From Planctomycetota bacterium (GTDB taxonomy: Bacteria; Planctomycetota; Planctomycetia; Planctomycetales; Planctomycetaceae), in assembly GCA_029977045.1 (NCBI GenBank), contig JAPOLP010000230.1, positions 1 to 8,020 on the forward strand: 8,020 bases of DNA, given 5' to 3'. The position numbers and the translations under genes are program-made. This document shows positions 1-7,083 of the stretch, piece after piece. Numbering within the stretch: position 1 is the first letter of the stretch; each line of letters begins with the position of its first letter. The notes below the pieces were generated by a model. That model had not been told where the DNA came from. It did no database searches and saw only the letters and a program-made list of their open reading frames with translations.

Positions 1-6
1 CCGGTA

Positions 7-1089
7 TCAGTCGGCAGAAGACACAGTGACCGACGCTCCGTGATTCAGAGGGCGGGCGGCCGTCAGGATCAGCGAGCCAGTGTCTGCGGATTCGAGTTCG
101 CGTCTCAAGTCGTCGAGTTCTTCGTTGCTGGCACACAGTGCCGCGCAGGTTGGGCCCCACGACGTTTGAAAGAAGCCTCGCCCGCGCTGCGTAACCTGGC
201 GACCGACTTCAGCCATGCGATCGTCCGCGAAAACGCCGCCCTGGATTGCGGAGAAGTACTCGCCAGAGACCCGTCCGTATTCGGTCAGCGCAGTTGATGC
301 TGCAGCGATATCGGCATCCGCGATTGCGGGCAGCAGGTCCATCAAAGCAATGCGGCAGAGTCGCTCGGTCCGCTCCGGCGGCATACCCCGCAGTTGTTCA
401 AAGGCAGCAACTTCGTCAGCTCCGGACAGACCATGCCCGTCTGCCGGGGCGATCAGCAGAAACCGCCACGCGTCAGGACAGTCGCATCGCGAAACGCAGG
501 TCCCGACGGACTGTTCCGGAAGTTTGCCACCGTCGACGATCAAGCCACCCGACTCGAAACCCCAGGTACCGACTGCCGACCGCAGTCCGCGACCCGTGCG
601 TTCCGCGAGTGTTGCGACACAGACGGATGACTCGCCCGCCAGTTCGCTGAGTGCGCGGCCGATCGCCAGGCCGAGTTGCGTTCCCGAGCCCAGACCACGA
701 TGTCCCGGAATGGCCTTGTCGATCTGCAGGGACAGACCAGTCAGGCAGATTCCGCTTCGGCCTCTGTCACGGTTTGATTGAGCCCAGTGGCTGAGTATCC
801 GACTGACTCGTGCTTCGATATCCGGGCACGCGAGCAGGGCGGGTTCAGATGCCGCGATGCGCATATCGCCGGAAACGGTCGAGCTGCGGCTCGCAGCCGC
901 TTCGCTGATCATCGAGCTGTCTGTTGAAGCAGAGATCTGCCAACCGGGCGAGTCAATCATCACGCCAAGTCCGCCAAACTCGCGGCCGGATTCAGGCCGG
1001 TGCGTCAACAACCCAAAATGCAGCCGGGAACCGGTCGTCACAGTGACCGACTTCGGACCCGTTGCAATGTGGTCTGCGGCGCTGCTCAT
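7..1089 (-). CDS. beta-ribofuranosylaminobenzene 5'-phosphate synthase (beta-RFAP synthase), GHMP-kinase fold
   Basis: In this family the enzyme condenses 4-hydroxybenzoate or p-aminobenzoate with PRPP, with loss of CO2 and pyrophosphate. This is the first committed step of the arylamine branch of methanopterin/H4MPT synthesis, in the cytoplasm. The 360-residue protein has the family hallmarks: SRLHFGLL near residues 21-28, the GHMP glycine-rich loop PGHRGLGSGTQ at 128-138, the signature GLRSAVGTWGFESGGLIVDG at about 168-187, and a C-terminal TSWGPTCAAL motif. It looks full length. The ATG overlaps the stop of the upstream DUF447 gene as ATGA (1086-1089), and a GGAGG (complement of 1097-1101) lies 7 bases before it, so translational coupling is likely. 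In bacteria this gene marks H4MPT-dependent formaldehyde/C1 handling, found in methylotrophs and planctomycetes. Family assignment is secure from motifs. The exact aromatic substrate cannot be read from sequence. Confidence 0.93.
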   Translation of the reverse strand: MSSAADHIATGPKSVTVTTGSRLHFGLLTHRPESGREFGGLGVMIDSPGWQISASTDSSMISEAAASRSSTVSGDMRIAASEPALLACPDIEARVSRILSHWAQSNRDRGRSGICLTGLSLQIDKAIPGHRGLGSGTQLGLAIGRALSELAGESSVCVATLAERTGRGLRSAVGTWGFESGGLIVDGGKLPEQSVGTCVSRCDCPDAWRFLLIAPADGHGLSGADEVAAFEQLRGMPPERTERLCRIALMDLLPAIADADIAAASTALTEYGRVSGEYFSAIQGGVFADDRMAEVGRQVTQRGRGFFQTSWGPTCAALCASNEELDDLRRELESADTGSLILTAARPLNHGASVTVSSAD

Positions 1090-1679
1090 GCTTCGCCCTC
1101 CGCTGACTGCTTCCGGGCTTCAAGCTTTCTGTGGACGTAGTCGTCCAGCAGGATGAACGCGGTGAGTTCGCCTGGGCCTGCGGTCTTCTCCACTGCAGTT
1201 TGAAGATGCACAAACTGCTCGATGATTTCGTCGGGCGGCAACAGGTGAACCCGCGTGGCGAGGATCGCTGCTTCGATCACAGCGTGCTTCGCGCGGTTAA
1301 AACCGAAGCTGTCGCGCAATCGTCCCGAGTGTTCGACAACGGCTTCGATTCGAGTTCGCTCGTCCGAGTCGTCGATCGACTCGACGCGAAACTCGAACCA
1401 GCGGCACGCATCGGTCAGTACCCGACCAGGCACTCGCAGAGCAGGAAACGTCGCGGGCGTTTCGGTCAGTTGGCCGATCGCGGCACGAGCCAGCAGCAGA
1501 ACATCATCGACAACATGCAGCACGCCAAACGGATGCTGCTTCAGGTTCCGGTAAGTCGTCGACGTCTGAAACGGACGCAGGACGAACCGCCGCATGTCCG
1601 GTTCGACGATCGGCCCCATCGGCGCGACATTCAGCTCGCCCATCGCGTTCTGGCTTGTGACGACTCCTTCGAGAATCAT
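1086..1679 (-). CDS. DUF447 family protein, H4MPT-biosynthesis associated (flavin-reductase-like split barrel)
   Basis: A 197-residue protein of the DUF447 family, which occurs mainly in methanogenic archaea and in bacteria with H4MPT-linked C1 genes. Residues 1-70 carry the family pattern: a MILEGVVTSQN start, NVAPMGPIV at 17-25, LRPFQTSTTYRNL at 34-46, and a hydrophobic strand after FGVLHVV. This matches an FMN-binding split-barrel fold. The C-terminal half is helical, with GFNRAKHAVIEAAIL at 126-140. The ATG at 1679 is chosen because the family motif starts there. The protein is probably cytoplasmic. The gene ends in a four-base overlap with beta-RFAP synthase, which places it in the H4MPT pathway. 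The reaction it catalyses is not evident from the sequence; a flavin-dependent role is inference from the fold. It is probably co-transcribed with the DUF151 gene 58 bp upstream. Confidence 0.88.
   Translation of the reverse strand: MILEGVVTSQNAMGELNVAPMGPIVEPDMRRFVLRPFQTSTTYRNLKQHPFGVLHVVDDVLLLARAAIGQLTETPATFPALRVPGRVLTDACRWFEFRVESIDDSDERTRIEAVVEHSGRLRDSFGFNRAKHAVIEAAILATRVHLLPPDEIIEQFVHLQTAVEKTAGPGELTAFILLDDYVHRKLEARKQSAEGEA
1097..1101 (-). promoter_or_regulatory. Strong Shine-Dalgarno for beta-RFAP synthase
   Basis: GGAGG on the minus strand, 7 bases before the ATG at 1089 and inside the 3' end of the DUF447 gene. It supports the chosen start and, together with the ATGA stop/start overlap, coupled translation of the two genes. 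Confidence 0.75.
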
Positions 1680-1737
1680 GCCTCGTCACCGCCTGTGAAT
1701 GTTGTCGCGAAATCGAGGGAACCTGTGGTGGACACCG

Positions 1738-2139
1738 TCAGGTCACCTTTTCGAGAACGTCTTCTTCTACAAAGATCGCGCAGACGGGATCGTGATGGAC
1801 CGCCAGAGCGATTGCGTCGCTCGGGCGGGCGTCGATTTCGACAGTCGACCCATCCGCCATTTCGATTCGCAGCAACGCGTAGTAAGTGTGCTCGATCATC
1901 GACGTGATAACGACTTCCCGCAGCGTGCCGCCCATGCCTTCGATGATTCCTTTCATCAGGTCGTGGGAGAGCGGACGCGGTGGCGGTGGTTCGGTCAGCC
2001 GGCGGTTGATGCTCGTCGCCTCAAACAGGCCGATCAGAATCGGGAAAGCACGATCGCCGTCCTTCTCACGCAGGTAGACAACCTGCTGACCATTAATCTC
2101 GCTGATGATGATCCGCGAGAGTTCCATTTCGACGAGCAC
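1738..2139 (-). CDS. Bifunctional nuclease family protein (BFN domain, DUF151)
   Basis: A 133-residue protein made almost entirely of one BFN/DUF151 domain. Visible family features are the start region MELSRIIISE, REKDGDRAFPILIGLFEA at 24-41, RPLSHDLMK at 55-63, and the conserved C-terminal IDARPSDAIALA at 102-113. Plant homologues have been reported to have nuclease activity. The bacterial role is largely unknown, so the nuclease label is by family only. The start used is a GTG at 2139, giving MLVEMELSR; an ATG four codons downstream at 2127 is an alternative, and neither has a good ribosome binding site. The stop lies 58 bp before the DUF447 gene on the same strand, so it may lead that operon. 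Nothing in the sequence links its activity to C1 metabolism. Confidence 0.9.
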   Translation of the reverse strand: MLVEMELSRIIISEINGQQVVYLREKDGDRAFPILIGLFEATSINRRLTEPPPPRPLSHDLMKGIIEGMGGTLREVVITSMIEHTYYALLRIEMADGSTVEIDARPSDAIALAVHHDPVCAIFVEEDVLEKVT

Positions 2140-2318
2140 AATCAGACTCTCTTCTGCTGTCAGGCGACCAGTGGCCAGCGGCGAACGAAGGGGCCGCTGA
2201 CATCAACGGGCGAGTATATCGCTGTCCCTGGCCGGAACAACCAGCAGGCGTTCACTCTGATGCCGGAACGCCGCCTCGGACTGGTGCTGCATATCCAGCC
2301 CGCGAAACCCGCAGTTGT

Positions 2319-3860
2319 TCACTCTTCTGCCGCTTCCTGTTCGTCGAGAAACTGCCGCATGTCGCGAAGCAACGATTCGGCGGTTGAGTCGAATTCGTAA
2401 AGCACGGCGAGTTGGTCCAACAGATCGCGGGCGGCCTTGAGATTGCGACTGCGGGCCAGCGACTCGACGCGCTGCAGCGACTCGGCCAGTAACGGTTCCA
2501 CATCGCCTGCCTGCGTCCGATGCTCACGGAGCACCCGCAGCTGCAGTGCGACGCTGTGAGCATCTTCGCCGCGATTCGGATCGTCCGCGAGAATCGCGTC
2601 GAGTGCAGCCAGTAGTCGTTCGGCTCGGGCGAAGTCGCCGGACCGGCTCAGTGTTCGAGCCATCCGCTGGAATCGTTCGACTTCCGAAGTTGATTCGGCG
2701 GCGTCTTCAGTCGCGTCAGGTGGGACTGCCTTCTGGCCGGACTGTGCCAACCAGACTCCGCCGACCACAACCACCAGACAGCCGATCAGGACCCAGGTGT
2801 TGTCGAAGAGTCTCGCGATCGGCGACTTCTCGTGCGCTTTGCGAATCTCCGTGGCAACGGCGTCGCGCATCATCGTTGCCGGGCCAGGACCTCGATGGTT
2901 CGCCGTACGTGTCTGGCTGTCGCCTCGCTCATCGGTGGCGATCGTCGGTGCTTCCAACTGCATCTGTGACGGCGAGTGAGCGAGTGTTTCGTCGGCGTTC
3001 GACAGCTCGACTCGCCGAACAACTTCGCGTAGCCGGAGCGAGACAACGTGCGCATCCTGAAACCGCTTCTCTGGCTCCTTCTCCATTAACTGGCAGACGA
3101 TTTCCTCAAGCAGCCGCGGCGTTTCCGGAGCGTAAAGACTCGGCCGATCAAACCGTCCCGTCTGATGCAGCCGCAGAATGTCCAGCGGCGACTTACCAGT
3201 GAACGGCGGCCGACCGGTCAGCATCACATAGATCACGGCTCCCAGTGAGTAGAGGTCGCTTTGCTTCGTGCAGCGCCGGCCTTCCGCCTGTTCGGGAGAC
3301 ATGTACTCGGCCGTGCCGATCACGCCGCCGGTGACGGTTAGACGCTGTTCCGCGAAGACCTGAGCGACGCCGAAGTCTGTCAGCTTGACGATCCCGTCCG
3401 TGCCGATCAGCAGGTTCGACGGCTTCAGGTCACGATGGACGACGCCTGCAACGTGAGCAGCTTTCAACGCCGTGCAGACCTGCAGCGCGATATCAATTGC
3501 CTCGTGCCAGCTCAGTCGACGTCGTTCCCGCAGCAGATCCGCCAGCGTTGGACCTTCGACGTACTCCATCGAAAAGTAGAGATGCTCCAGCTGCTGGTCC
3601 TCGCCATCGTCGAACAGAGTGACGATGTGCGGCCCACTGAGCTTTCTGAGCGTTGCGGCTTCGCGGCGAAAGCGTTCAGCCACTCCCGGATCGCGCGAGA
3701 GTCCGGCGGAGAGCACCTTGACGGCCGCGATTTTGCCCGTCTCCTCATGGATGCCGAGATAAACCGTGCCCATGCCGCCGGCGCCGAGTCGGCGTTCGAT
3801 CTTCCACGGCCCGACTCGTTCAGGCAGCTGCGGTTTGACGGGCGTTTCGGATTCAGTCAT
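2319..3860 (-). CDS. Membrane-anchored serine/threonine protein kinase (Hanks type) with helical C-terminal domain
   Basis: A eukaryotic-like Ser/Thr kinase of 513 residues from the start used here. It has all the catalytic motifs: glycine loop GAGGMGTVY at 26-34, ATP-anchoring Lys48 in AAVKVL, catalytic loop HRDLKPSN at 142-149, Mg-binding DFG at 162-164, and the activation segment ending in GTAEYMSPEQ at 182-191. It should therefore be active. A linker follows to about residue 350, then one transmembrane segment (WVLIGCLVVVVGGVWLA) at about 354-370. The last roughly 136 residues are helix-rich and charged, TPR- or coiled-coil-like, and probably lie outside the cytoplasm. The ATG at 3860 is preferred because AGGA lies 7 bases upstream and the kinase domain begins soon after. 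A GTG at 3926 in the same frame would add 22 residues. The substrate is unknown. It may share a transcript with the DUF151 gene 179 bp downstream, but that gap makes this unsure. Confidence 0.93.
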   Translation of the reverse strand: MTESETPVKPQLPERVGPWKIERRLGAGGMGTVYLGIHEETGKIAAVKVLSAGLSRDPGVAERFRREAATLRKLSGPHIVTLFDDGEDQQLEHLYFSMEYVEGPTLADLLRERRRLSWHEAIDIALQVCTALKAAHVAGVVHRDLKPSNLLIGTDGIVKLTDFGVAQVFAEQRLTVTGGVIGTAEYMSPEQAEGRRCTKQSDLYSLGAVIYVMLTGRPPFTGKSPLDILRLHQTGRFDRPSLYAPETPRLLEEIVCQLMEKEPEKRFQDAHVVSLRLREVVRRVELSNADETLAHSPSQMQLEAPTIATDERGDSQTRTANHRGPGPATMMRDAVATEIRKAHEKSPIARLFDNTWVLIGCLVVVVGGVWLAQSGQKAVPPDATEDAAESTSEVERFQRMARTLSRSGDFARAERLLAALDAILADDPNRGEDAHSVALQLRVLREHRTQAGDVEPLLAESLQRVESLARSRNLKAARDLLDQLAVLYEFDSTAESLLRDMRQFLDEQEAAEE

Positions 3861-3867
3861 CAACTTG

Positions 3868-3871
3868 TCCT
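3868..3871 (-). promoter_or_regulatory. Ribosome binding site favouring the ATG at 3860 for the kinase
   Basis: AGGA on the minus strand with a 7-base spacer to the ATG at 3860. The upstream GTG alternative at 3926 shows no comparable site, so this decides the start. Confidence 0.55.
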
Positions 3872-3977
3872 GAGGCAAGTCGCAAGCTGGGGCTGACGTG
3901 CGAGGTGACTTGATGCGGAGCGTCACTCAGCCGAGCATGATTGAAGTATTTCCCGTGCCTCGCAATCCGGACTGATC

Positions 3978-4829
3978 ATGGCCGACGCAATCACTGGAGG
4001 ATCACAGTCTTCAGGCAACGAACCGACATCGGCGGGCGATCGTCGAATGATGACGCCTGCAGACGTCCGACTCGCCTGCCGCAGTGGCGAATGGACGGAT
4101 CAGACGTCCGGCCTGGCTCCCGGATTTGCTCAGGCCAACCTGGTCATTCTGCCGCAGGCCGACGCCGATGAATTTCACGAGTTCTGTCGCCGTAACCCCA
4201 GGGCGTGCCCGCTGGTTGAAGTCACTGCGTCTGGCGATTTCGTTCCGCGCCGAATCGCGCCGGACGCCGACATCCGCACGGACCTGCCCAGCTATCGCGT
4301 CTGGAGAAACGGAGAACTGATCGACGAACCAACTGACATCACATCGCTGTGGCGCGACGACCTCGTCGCGTTTCTCATCGGCTGCTCGTTCACGTTTGAA
4401 GCAGCGCTGCTCGACGCCGGACTTCCGGTCCGACACATCGAACTGGGCTGCAACGTGCCGATGTTTCGCACGAACGTTGAGTGCGAACCTGCCGGGAAGT
4501 TTCACGGGCAGCTCGTTGTTTCGATGCGCCCCTTTCGGCCAGCCGACGCGATTCGAGCCGTGCAGATCACGTCGCAGTTTCCCGCCGTGCATGGAGCCCC
4601 GGTGCATCTCGGTCTTCCCGAACAGATCGGAATCACCGATCTGCAACGACCGGACTTCGGCGACGCGGTTCCCGTTCAGTCAGACGAACTGCCGGTCTTC
4701 TGGGCCTGCGGAGTGACACCGCAATCCGTGCTGATGTCCGCTCGTCCCGAATTCGCGATCACGCACAGCCCCGGCTGCATGTTCGTGTCAGACATTCGAG
4801 ACTCAGAACTGCAGTCCGTCTGCCCGTGA
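3978..4829 (+). CDS. D-glutamate cyclase family protein / putative hydro-lyase (DUF1445, YcsI-like)
   Basis: A 283-residue member of the DUF1445 (UPF0317, YcsI) family, now usually labelled D-glutamate cyclase or putative hydro-lyase, and likely cytoplasmic. Conserved blocks in order: RNPRACPLVEV at 72-82, TDLPSYRVWRNGEL at 101-114, IGCSFTFEAALL at 134-145, VPMFRTNVEC at 160-169, HGQLVVSMRP at 176-185, HGAPVHLG at 205-212, FWACGVTPQ at 241-249 and HSPGCMFVSD at 263-272. It is full length with no missing block. The annotated activity, conversion of D-glutamate to 5-oxo-D-proline, is transferred from distant homologues and is uncertain here. The ATG at 3978 has only a weak GGA upstream. The two ATGs at 4047 and 4050 are plausible alternatives because the conserved region starts just after them (TPADVRLACRSGEW). 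It is divergent from the kinase, with 117 bp between the chosen starts, and stands alone on its strand. Confidence 0.9.
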   Translation: MADAITGGSQSSGNEPTSAGDRRMMTPADVRLACRSGEWTDQTSGLAPGFAQANLVILPQADADEFHEFCRRNPRACPLVEVTASGDFVPRRIAPDADIRTDLPSYRVWRNGELIDEPTDITSLWRDDLVAFLIGCSFTFEAALLDAGLPVRHIELGCNVPMFRTNVECEPAGKFHGQLVVSMRPFRPADAIRAVQITSQFPAVHGAPVHLGLPEQIGITDLQRPDFGDAVPVQSDELPVFWACGVTPQSVLMSARPEFAITHSPGCMFVSDIRDSELQSVCP

Positions 4830-4850
4830 TGACGCCATTACTGGCCAGGG

Positions 4851-5502
4851 TCATTCGTCAAAGCTGCCACTGCCCAGGCGGAAAGCTGTGAAGGCCGCGA
4901 GGCCGAACCAGAGCAGGTCAAACGGGCTGAAGCTTTCCTTGAAGGCGTCACTCCATAGGCCATCGCTGAAGGCTCTCATCAGTTCTTTCATCATTGCCTC
5001 CTGCTCGGCAATCCGGCGTTGCTGCTCGTCGGTGCCCAGTTCGTCCCAGCGTTTCTTTGCTTCAGCCCAGACATCGGGGGGATAGTCGCTTTGCGACTCA
5101 GCCTGTTCGACTGTCATGCCCGGCGGCCAGGCAAGCGGTTTACTGGCTGCTTGAAACTCACCGACGACCTCATCGGCGATTCCGACAATCATCGACTCCG
5201 GCGAAATCCGCATCACGTCGCTCGCGGCTGTTTCTTCAATCGCTTTGTCAATCAGCAGCGAAACGACCATGTACTTTGAGCCGGCGATCACAAGCACCGC
5301 GGCAACGACAGCTGCCGCTTCAGAGCTAGCGTTCTGGCCATTGTGACCTGCTCCGATGGCCCCACCGATCCCGGCGAGAAATCCAATTCCCCACGCGACG
5401 TAGCCGACCTCGGCCTCAGCGAAATAGCCAATCGCGATCCATACCAGGCCGCCGATTGCCGCACCAATGAGCGCACCCCCCGAGAGGTCGCAGGAACTGC
5501 AT
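4851..5502 (-). CDS. Hypothetical multi-pass membrane protein, apparently frameshifted in a G6 run
   Basis: I do not recognise a named family. The uninterrupted part from a GTG at 5297 would encode 148 residues, but the same frame stays open upstream to 5517 and encodes typical membrane helices with no ATG, GTG or TTG. An ATG at 5502, one frame off, has GGAG 8 bases upstream and reads MQFLRPLGG up to a run of six G (5476-5481). Removing one G continues directly into ALIGAAIGGLVWIAIGYF. The joined protein would be 216 residues: two glycine-rich transmembrane helices (about 10-28 and 32-50), a third at about 62-82, a charged middle region rich in Glu and Lys, and a hydrophobic stretch FDLLWFGLAAFTAF near the C-terminus. 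Either the gene carries a real +1 frameshift (pseudogene) or the base is a sequence error. Its stop lies 21 bp from the convergent DUF1445 gene. Confidence 0.68.
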
Positions 5503-5866
5503 GAGAATGGCTCCAGTTAATATCGTTAAACGAATGTCAGGTGTGGCACGATACTGCGAGATGAGCGCTGCGCACAGCCACTCATTCAGAAGATGCCGAA
5601 TCAATGCGAACAGATTTGTGGGCGAGCAGCTGTGCCCTGTCATTAGATGGCGAAACACCGCAACGTCGAATCTTTTGAAAAGCAGTTCCTCGAATCTGCC
5701 GATGACGATGTTTAAAGTCTGCTCCCGGTTTAACACCTGACCCTCCGCAACTTCTTCAGTCTCGCCTCATCAGGCAGGCCCCCACCAGGAAGTTGCCCCA
5801 CCGCGGCACCGCATTCCGCAATCGCCGCATCCCACCAAGGCACCCTCTGCCGAAAGAAAGCTCGCC
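5503..5866. other. Intergenic region with a low-GC segment, no supported gene
   Basis: This 364-bp stretch separates two divergent genes and should hold the promoter of each. Bases 5521-5760 have about 50% GC by direct count, against about 65% in a sampled line of the kinase gene. Open frames exist on both strands, including one on the minus strand from about 5766 into the frameshifted gene. Their codons are mixed (TTA, AGA, ATA are common), and the products match nothing I know. Bases 5761-5866 are again GC-rich and C-rich on the plus strand and form the leader of the DUF5658 gene. I could not place a promoter with confidence. Confidence 0.45.
5511..5514 (-). promoter_or_regulatory. Ribosome binding site for the frameshifted membrane protein
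   Basis: GGAG on the minus strand, 8 bases before the ATG at 5502. This supports a start upstream of the G6 run rather than at the internal GTG at 5297. Confidence 0.5.
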
Positions 5867-6955
5867 ATGTTCCGCTACGCGCTTGCTCTGCGCGGATGCC
5901 GCGCCACTCTTGTTGCCCTCGTTCTGTTCGCGATTGCCCACGAAGCCTGCGCCGGCTCGGAGCACCATTCCGCATCGGTCCGATCCGGGACGGTCATTAT
6001 CAATGGGCAGCTCGTTGAAGGTCCCTTCATCGTCGATGCCGTCGGATCGGAAGTCACCGTCAACGGAATTCCGGTAGGGCACATTTCCAGAGACTCAGCC
6101 ACTGCGTCGCCGTTCGCGGATGAACCAGTCAACGCTGCAATTGCCGATGTCGAACGACTACTGCTGCTTAATGGGCTCCTGCTATGCCACGGGCAGACAG
6201 TTCTGATGCTGCCTGGATTTGAGAGTTCAGACGCAGGCACAGTGCTCACTACTGTGATTGGGACGTTGACTAGTGATGCGTCGCCTGAAGACAGGCTGCT
6301 TCAGCTTGCGACGTATGACTTTCCGGCAACCCGTCACATGACGACGAAACGCTGGATGGAACTGATCGGCCTGGTTCAGACGAATGCTGACATCAAGGCC
6401 AGGGTCATTAACTGCTGCGACGCTGCCGTGATTGATCCATTTATGGTCGCTGGTCTCAACGATGCCATCCCGGACGACGGAATCATGCTCACGAATGAAC
6501 CTGCCGTTACCGAACCAGTCGACATTTCGGAATCCGTGCAGTACGGGGTCAATCTGTTTGGAATGCTGGCGGGCGTCGTCGCTCTGGGCAGCCTCCTTTC
6601 GTCACGACCGGACACGGACCGGCAATGGCGTGAAGTGAACGGCTCTGTCGCTGCCATGAAACTGGTCACTCGCTGTGGCGGCCTGATCATCCTGCTGGGG
6701 TTGTTCGACCTGATCTGCACGTTGATGGCGATCCAGACGGGGATGTTCCGCGAACTGAACCCGCTCGCGTCCCAACTGACTGCCAGTCCGCTGGCCGTTG
6801 TCTTCTTCAAACTGGCAGCGATGACTGTTGGCGTTGGGTTGCTGTGGCGACTGCGGCAGTACTCCGGTGCTCAAACCGCCGCATGGTGGATGTGCCTGGT
6901 CTGCACGCTGGTCGTTTTCCGCTGGCTGACCTTCCACTCGATGTTCATCGCGTAA
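5867..6955 (+). CDS. Signal-peptide protein with C-terminal DUF5658 membrane domain
   Basis: A 362-residue protein of unknown function. Residues 1-29 form a signal peptide: RGCR, then a hydrophobic core, then a likely signal peptidase I site after EACA. Next comes a short segment with two echoing strands, GTVIINGQLVEGPFIV at 41-56 and SEVTVNGIPV at 61-70. A mostly soluble region to about 220 is probably extracytoplasmic. Four hydrophobic helices follow, at about 226-245, 270-290, 308-327 and 338-356. The last three carry the DUF5658 pattern: FDLICTLMAIQTG, then ELNPLAS at 296-302, then a Lys-containing helix FFKLAAMTVGVGLLWRLR. The ATG at 5867 is supported by the signal peptide directly after it, with only a weak purine-rich AAAGAAAG upstream. 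No neighbour explains its role. Domain assignment of the C-terminus is fairly sure; function is not. Confidence 0.82.
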   Translation: MFRYALALRGCRATLVALVLFAIAHEACAGSEHHSASVRSGTVIINGQLVEGPFIVDAVGSEVTVNGIPVGHISRDSATASPFADEPVNAAIADVERLLLLNGLLLCHGQTVLMLPGFESSDAGTVLTTVIGTLTSDASPEDRLLQLATYDFPATRHMTTKRWMELIGLVQTNADIKARVINCCDAAVIDPFMVAGLNDAIPDDGIMLTNEPAVTEPVDISESVQYGVNLFGMLAGVVALGSLLSSRPDTDRQWREVNGSVAAMKLVTRCGGLIILLGLFDLICTLMAIQTGMFRELNPLASQLTASPLAVVFFKLAAMTVGVGLLWRLRQYSGAQTAAWWMCLVCTLVVFRWLTFHSMFIA

Positions 6956-7083
6956 ACACATTCCGCTGAGACGACCGACACCTTCTGTCATCTCGTGCGG
7001 GTGCGATCCTCGGCGAGCGTCAGCGTCCGGGGGGCACGTCACGCCTCGACGGGGACTGCTGGCTCTAACGCTGCGAGAGTTCC
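6956..7083. other. Spacer between the DUF5658 gene and the palindromic element
   Basis: No gene and no clear terminator hairpin with a T-run was found after the stop at 6953-6955. The sequence is GC-rich, with a G-run at 7029-7034. Confidence 0.3.

Noticed and set aside
1131..1907. 258-codon open frame on the plus strand
   Set aside because: It lies opposite the DUF447 and DUF151 genes, which have clear family motifs. The product is Arg/Asp-rich with no domain, as expected for a shadow frame in GC-rich DNA.
2176..2199. 7-bp stem CAGCGGC/GCCGCTG between kinase and DUF151 genes as a terminator
   Set aside because: The loop is 10 bases and no T-run follows on either strand, so an intrinsic terminator is not supported.
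4011..4646. 211-codon open frame on the minus strand
   Set aside because: It is fully antisense to the DUF1445 gene, whose conserved blocks are all present. The product is low-complexity and unrecognisable.
4829..4856. Possible bidirectional terminator between the convergent DUF1445 and membrane protein genes
   Set aside because: Only a short ATGAC/GTCAT pairing and a TGGCCA palindrome are visible, with no flanking A- or T-tracts.
5416..5736. 106-codon minus-strand open frame in the low-GC region
   Set aside because: Codon choice is unlike the neighbours, the start is a GTG without a clear ribosome binding site, and its 3' end is the wrong frame of the membrane protein gene. It is kept only as a possible extension of that gene.
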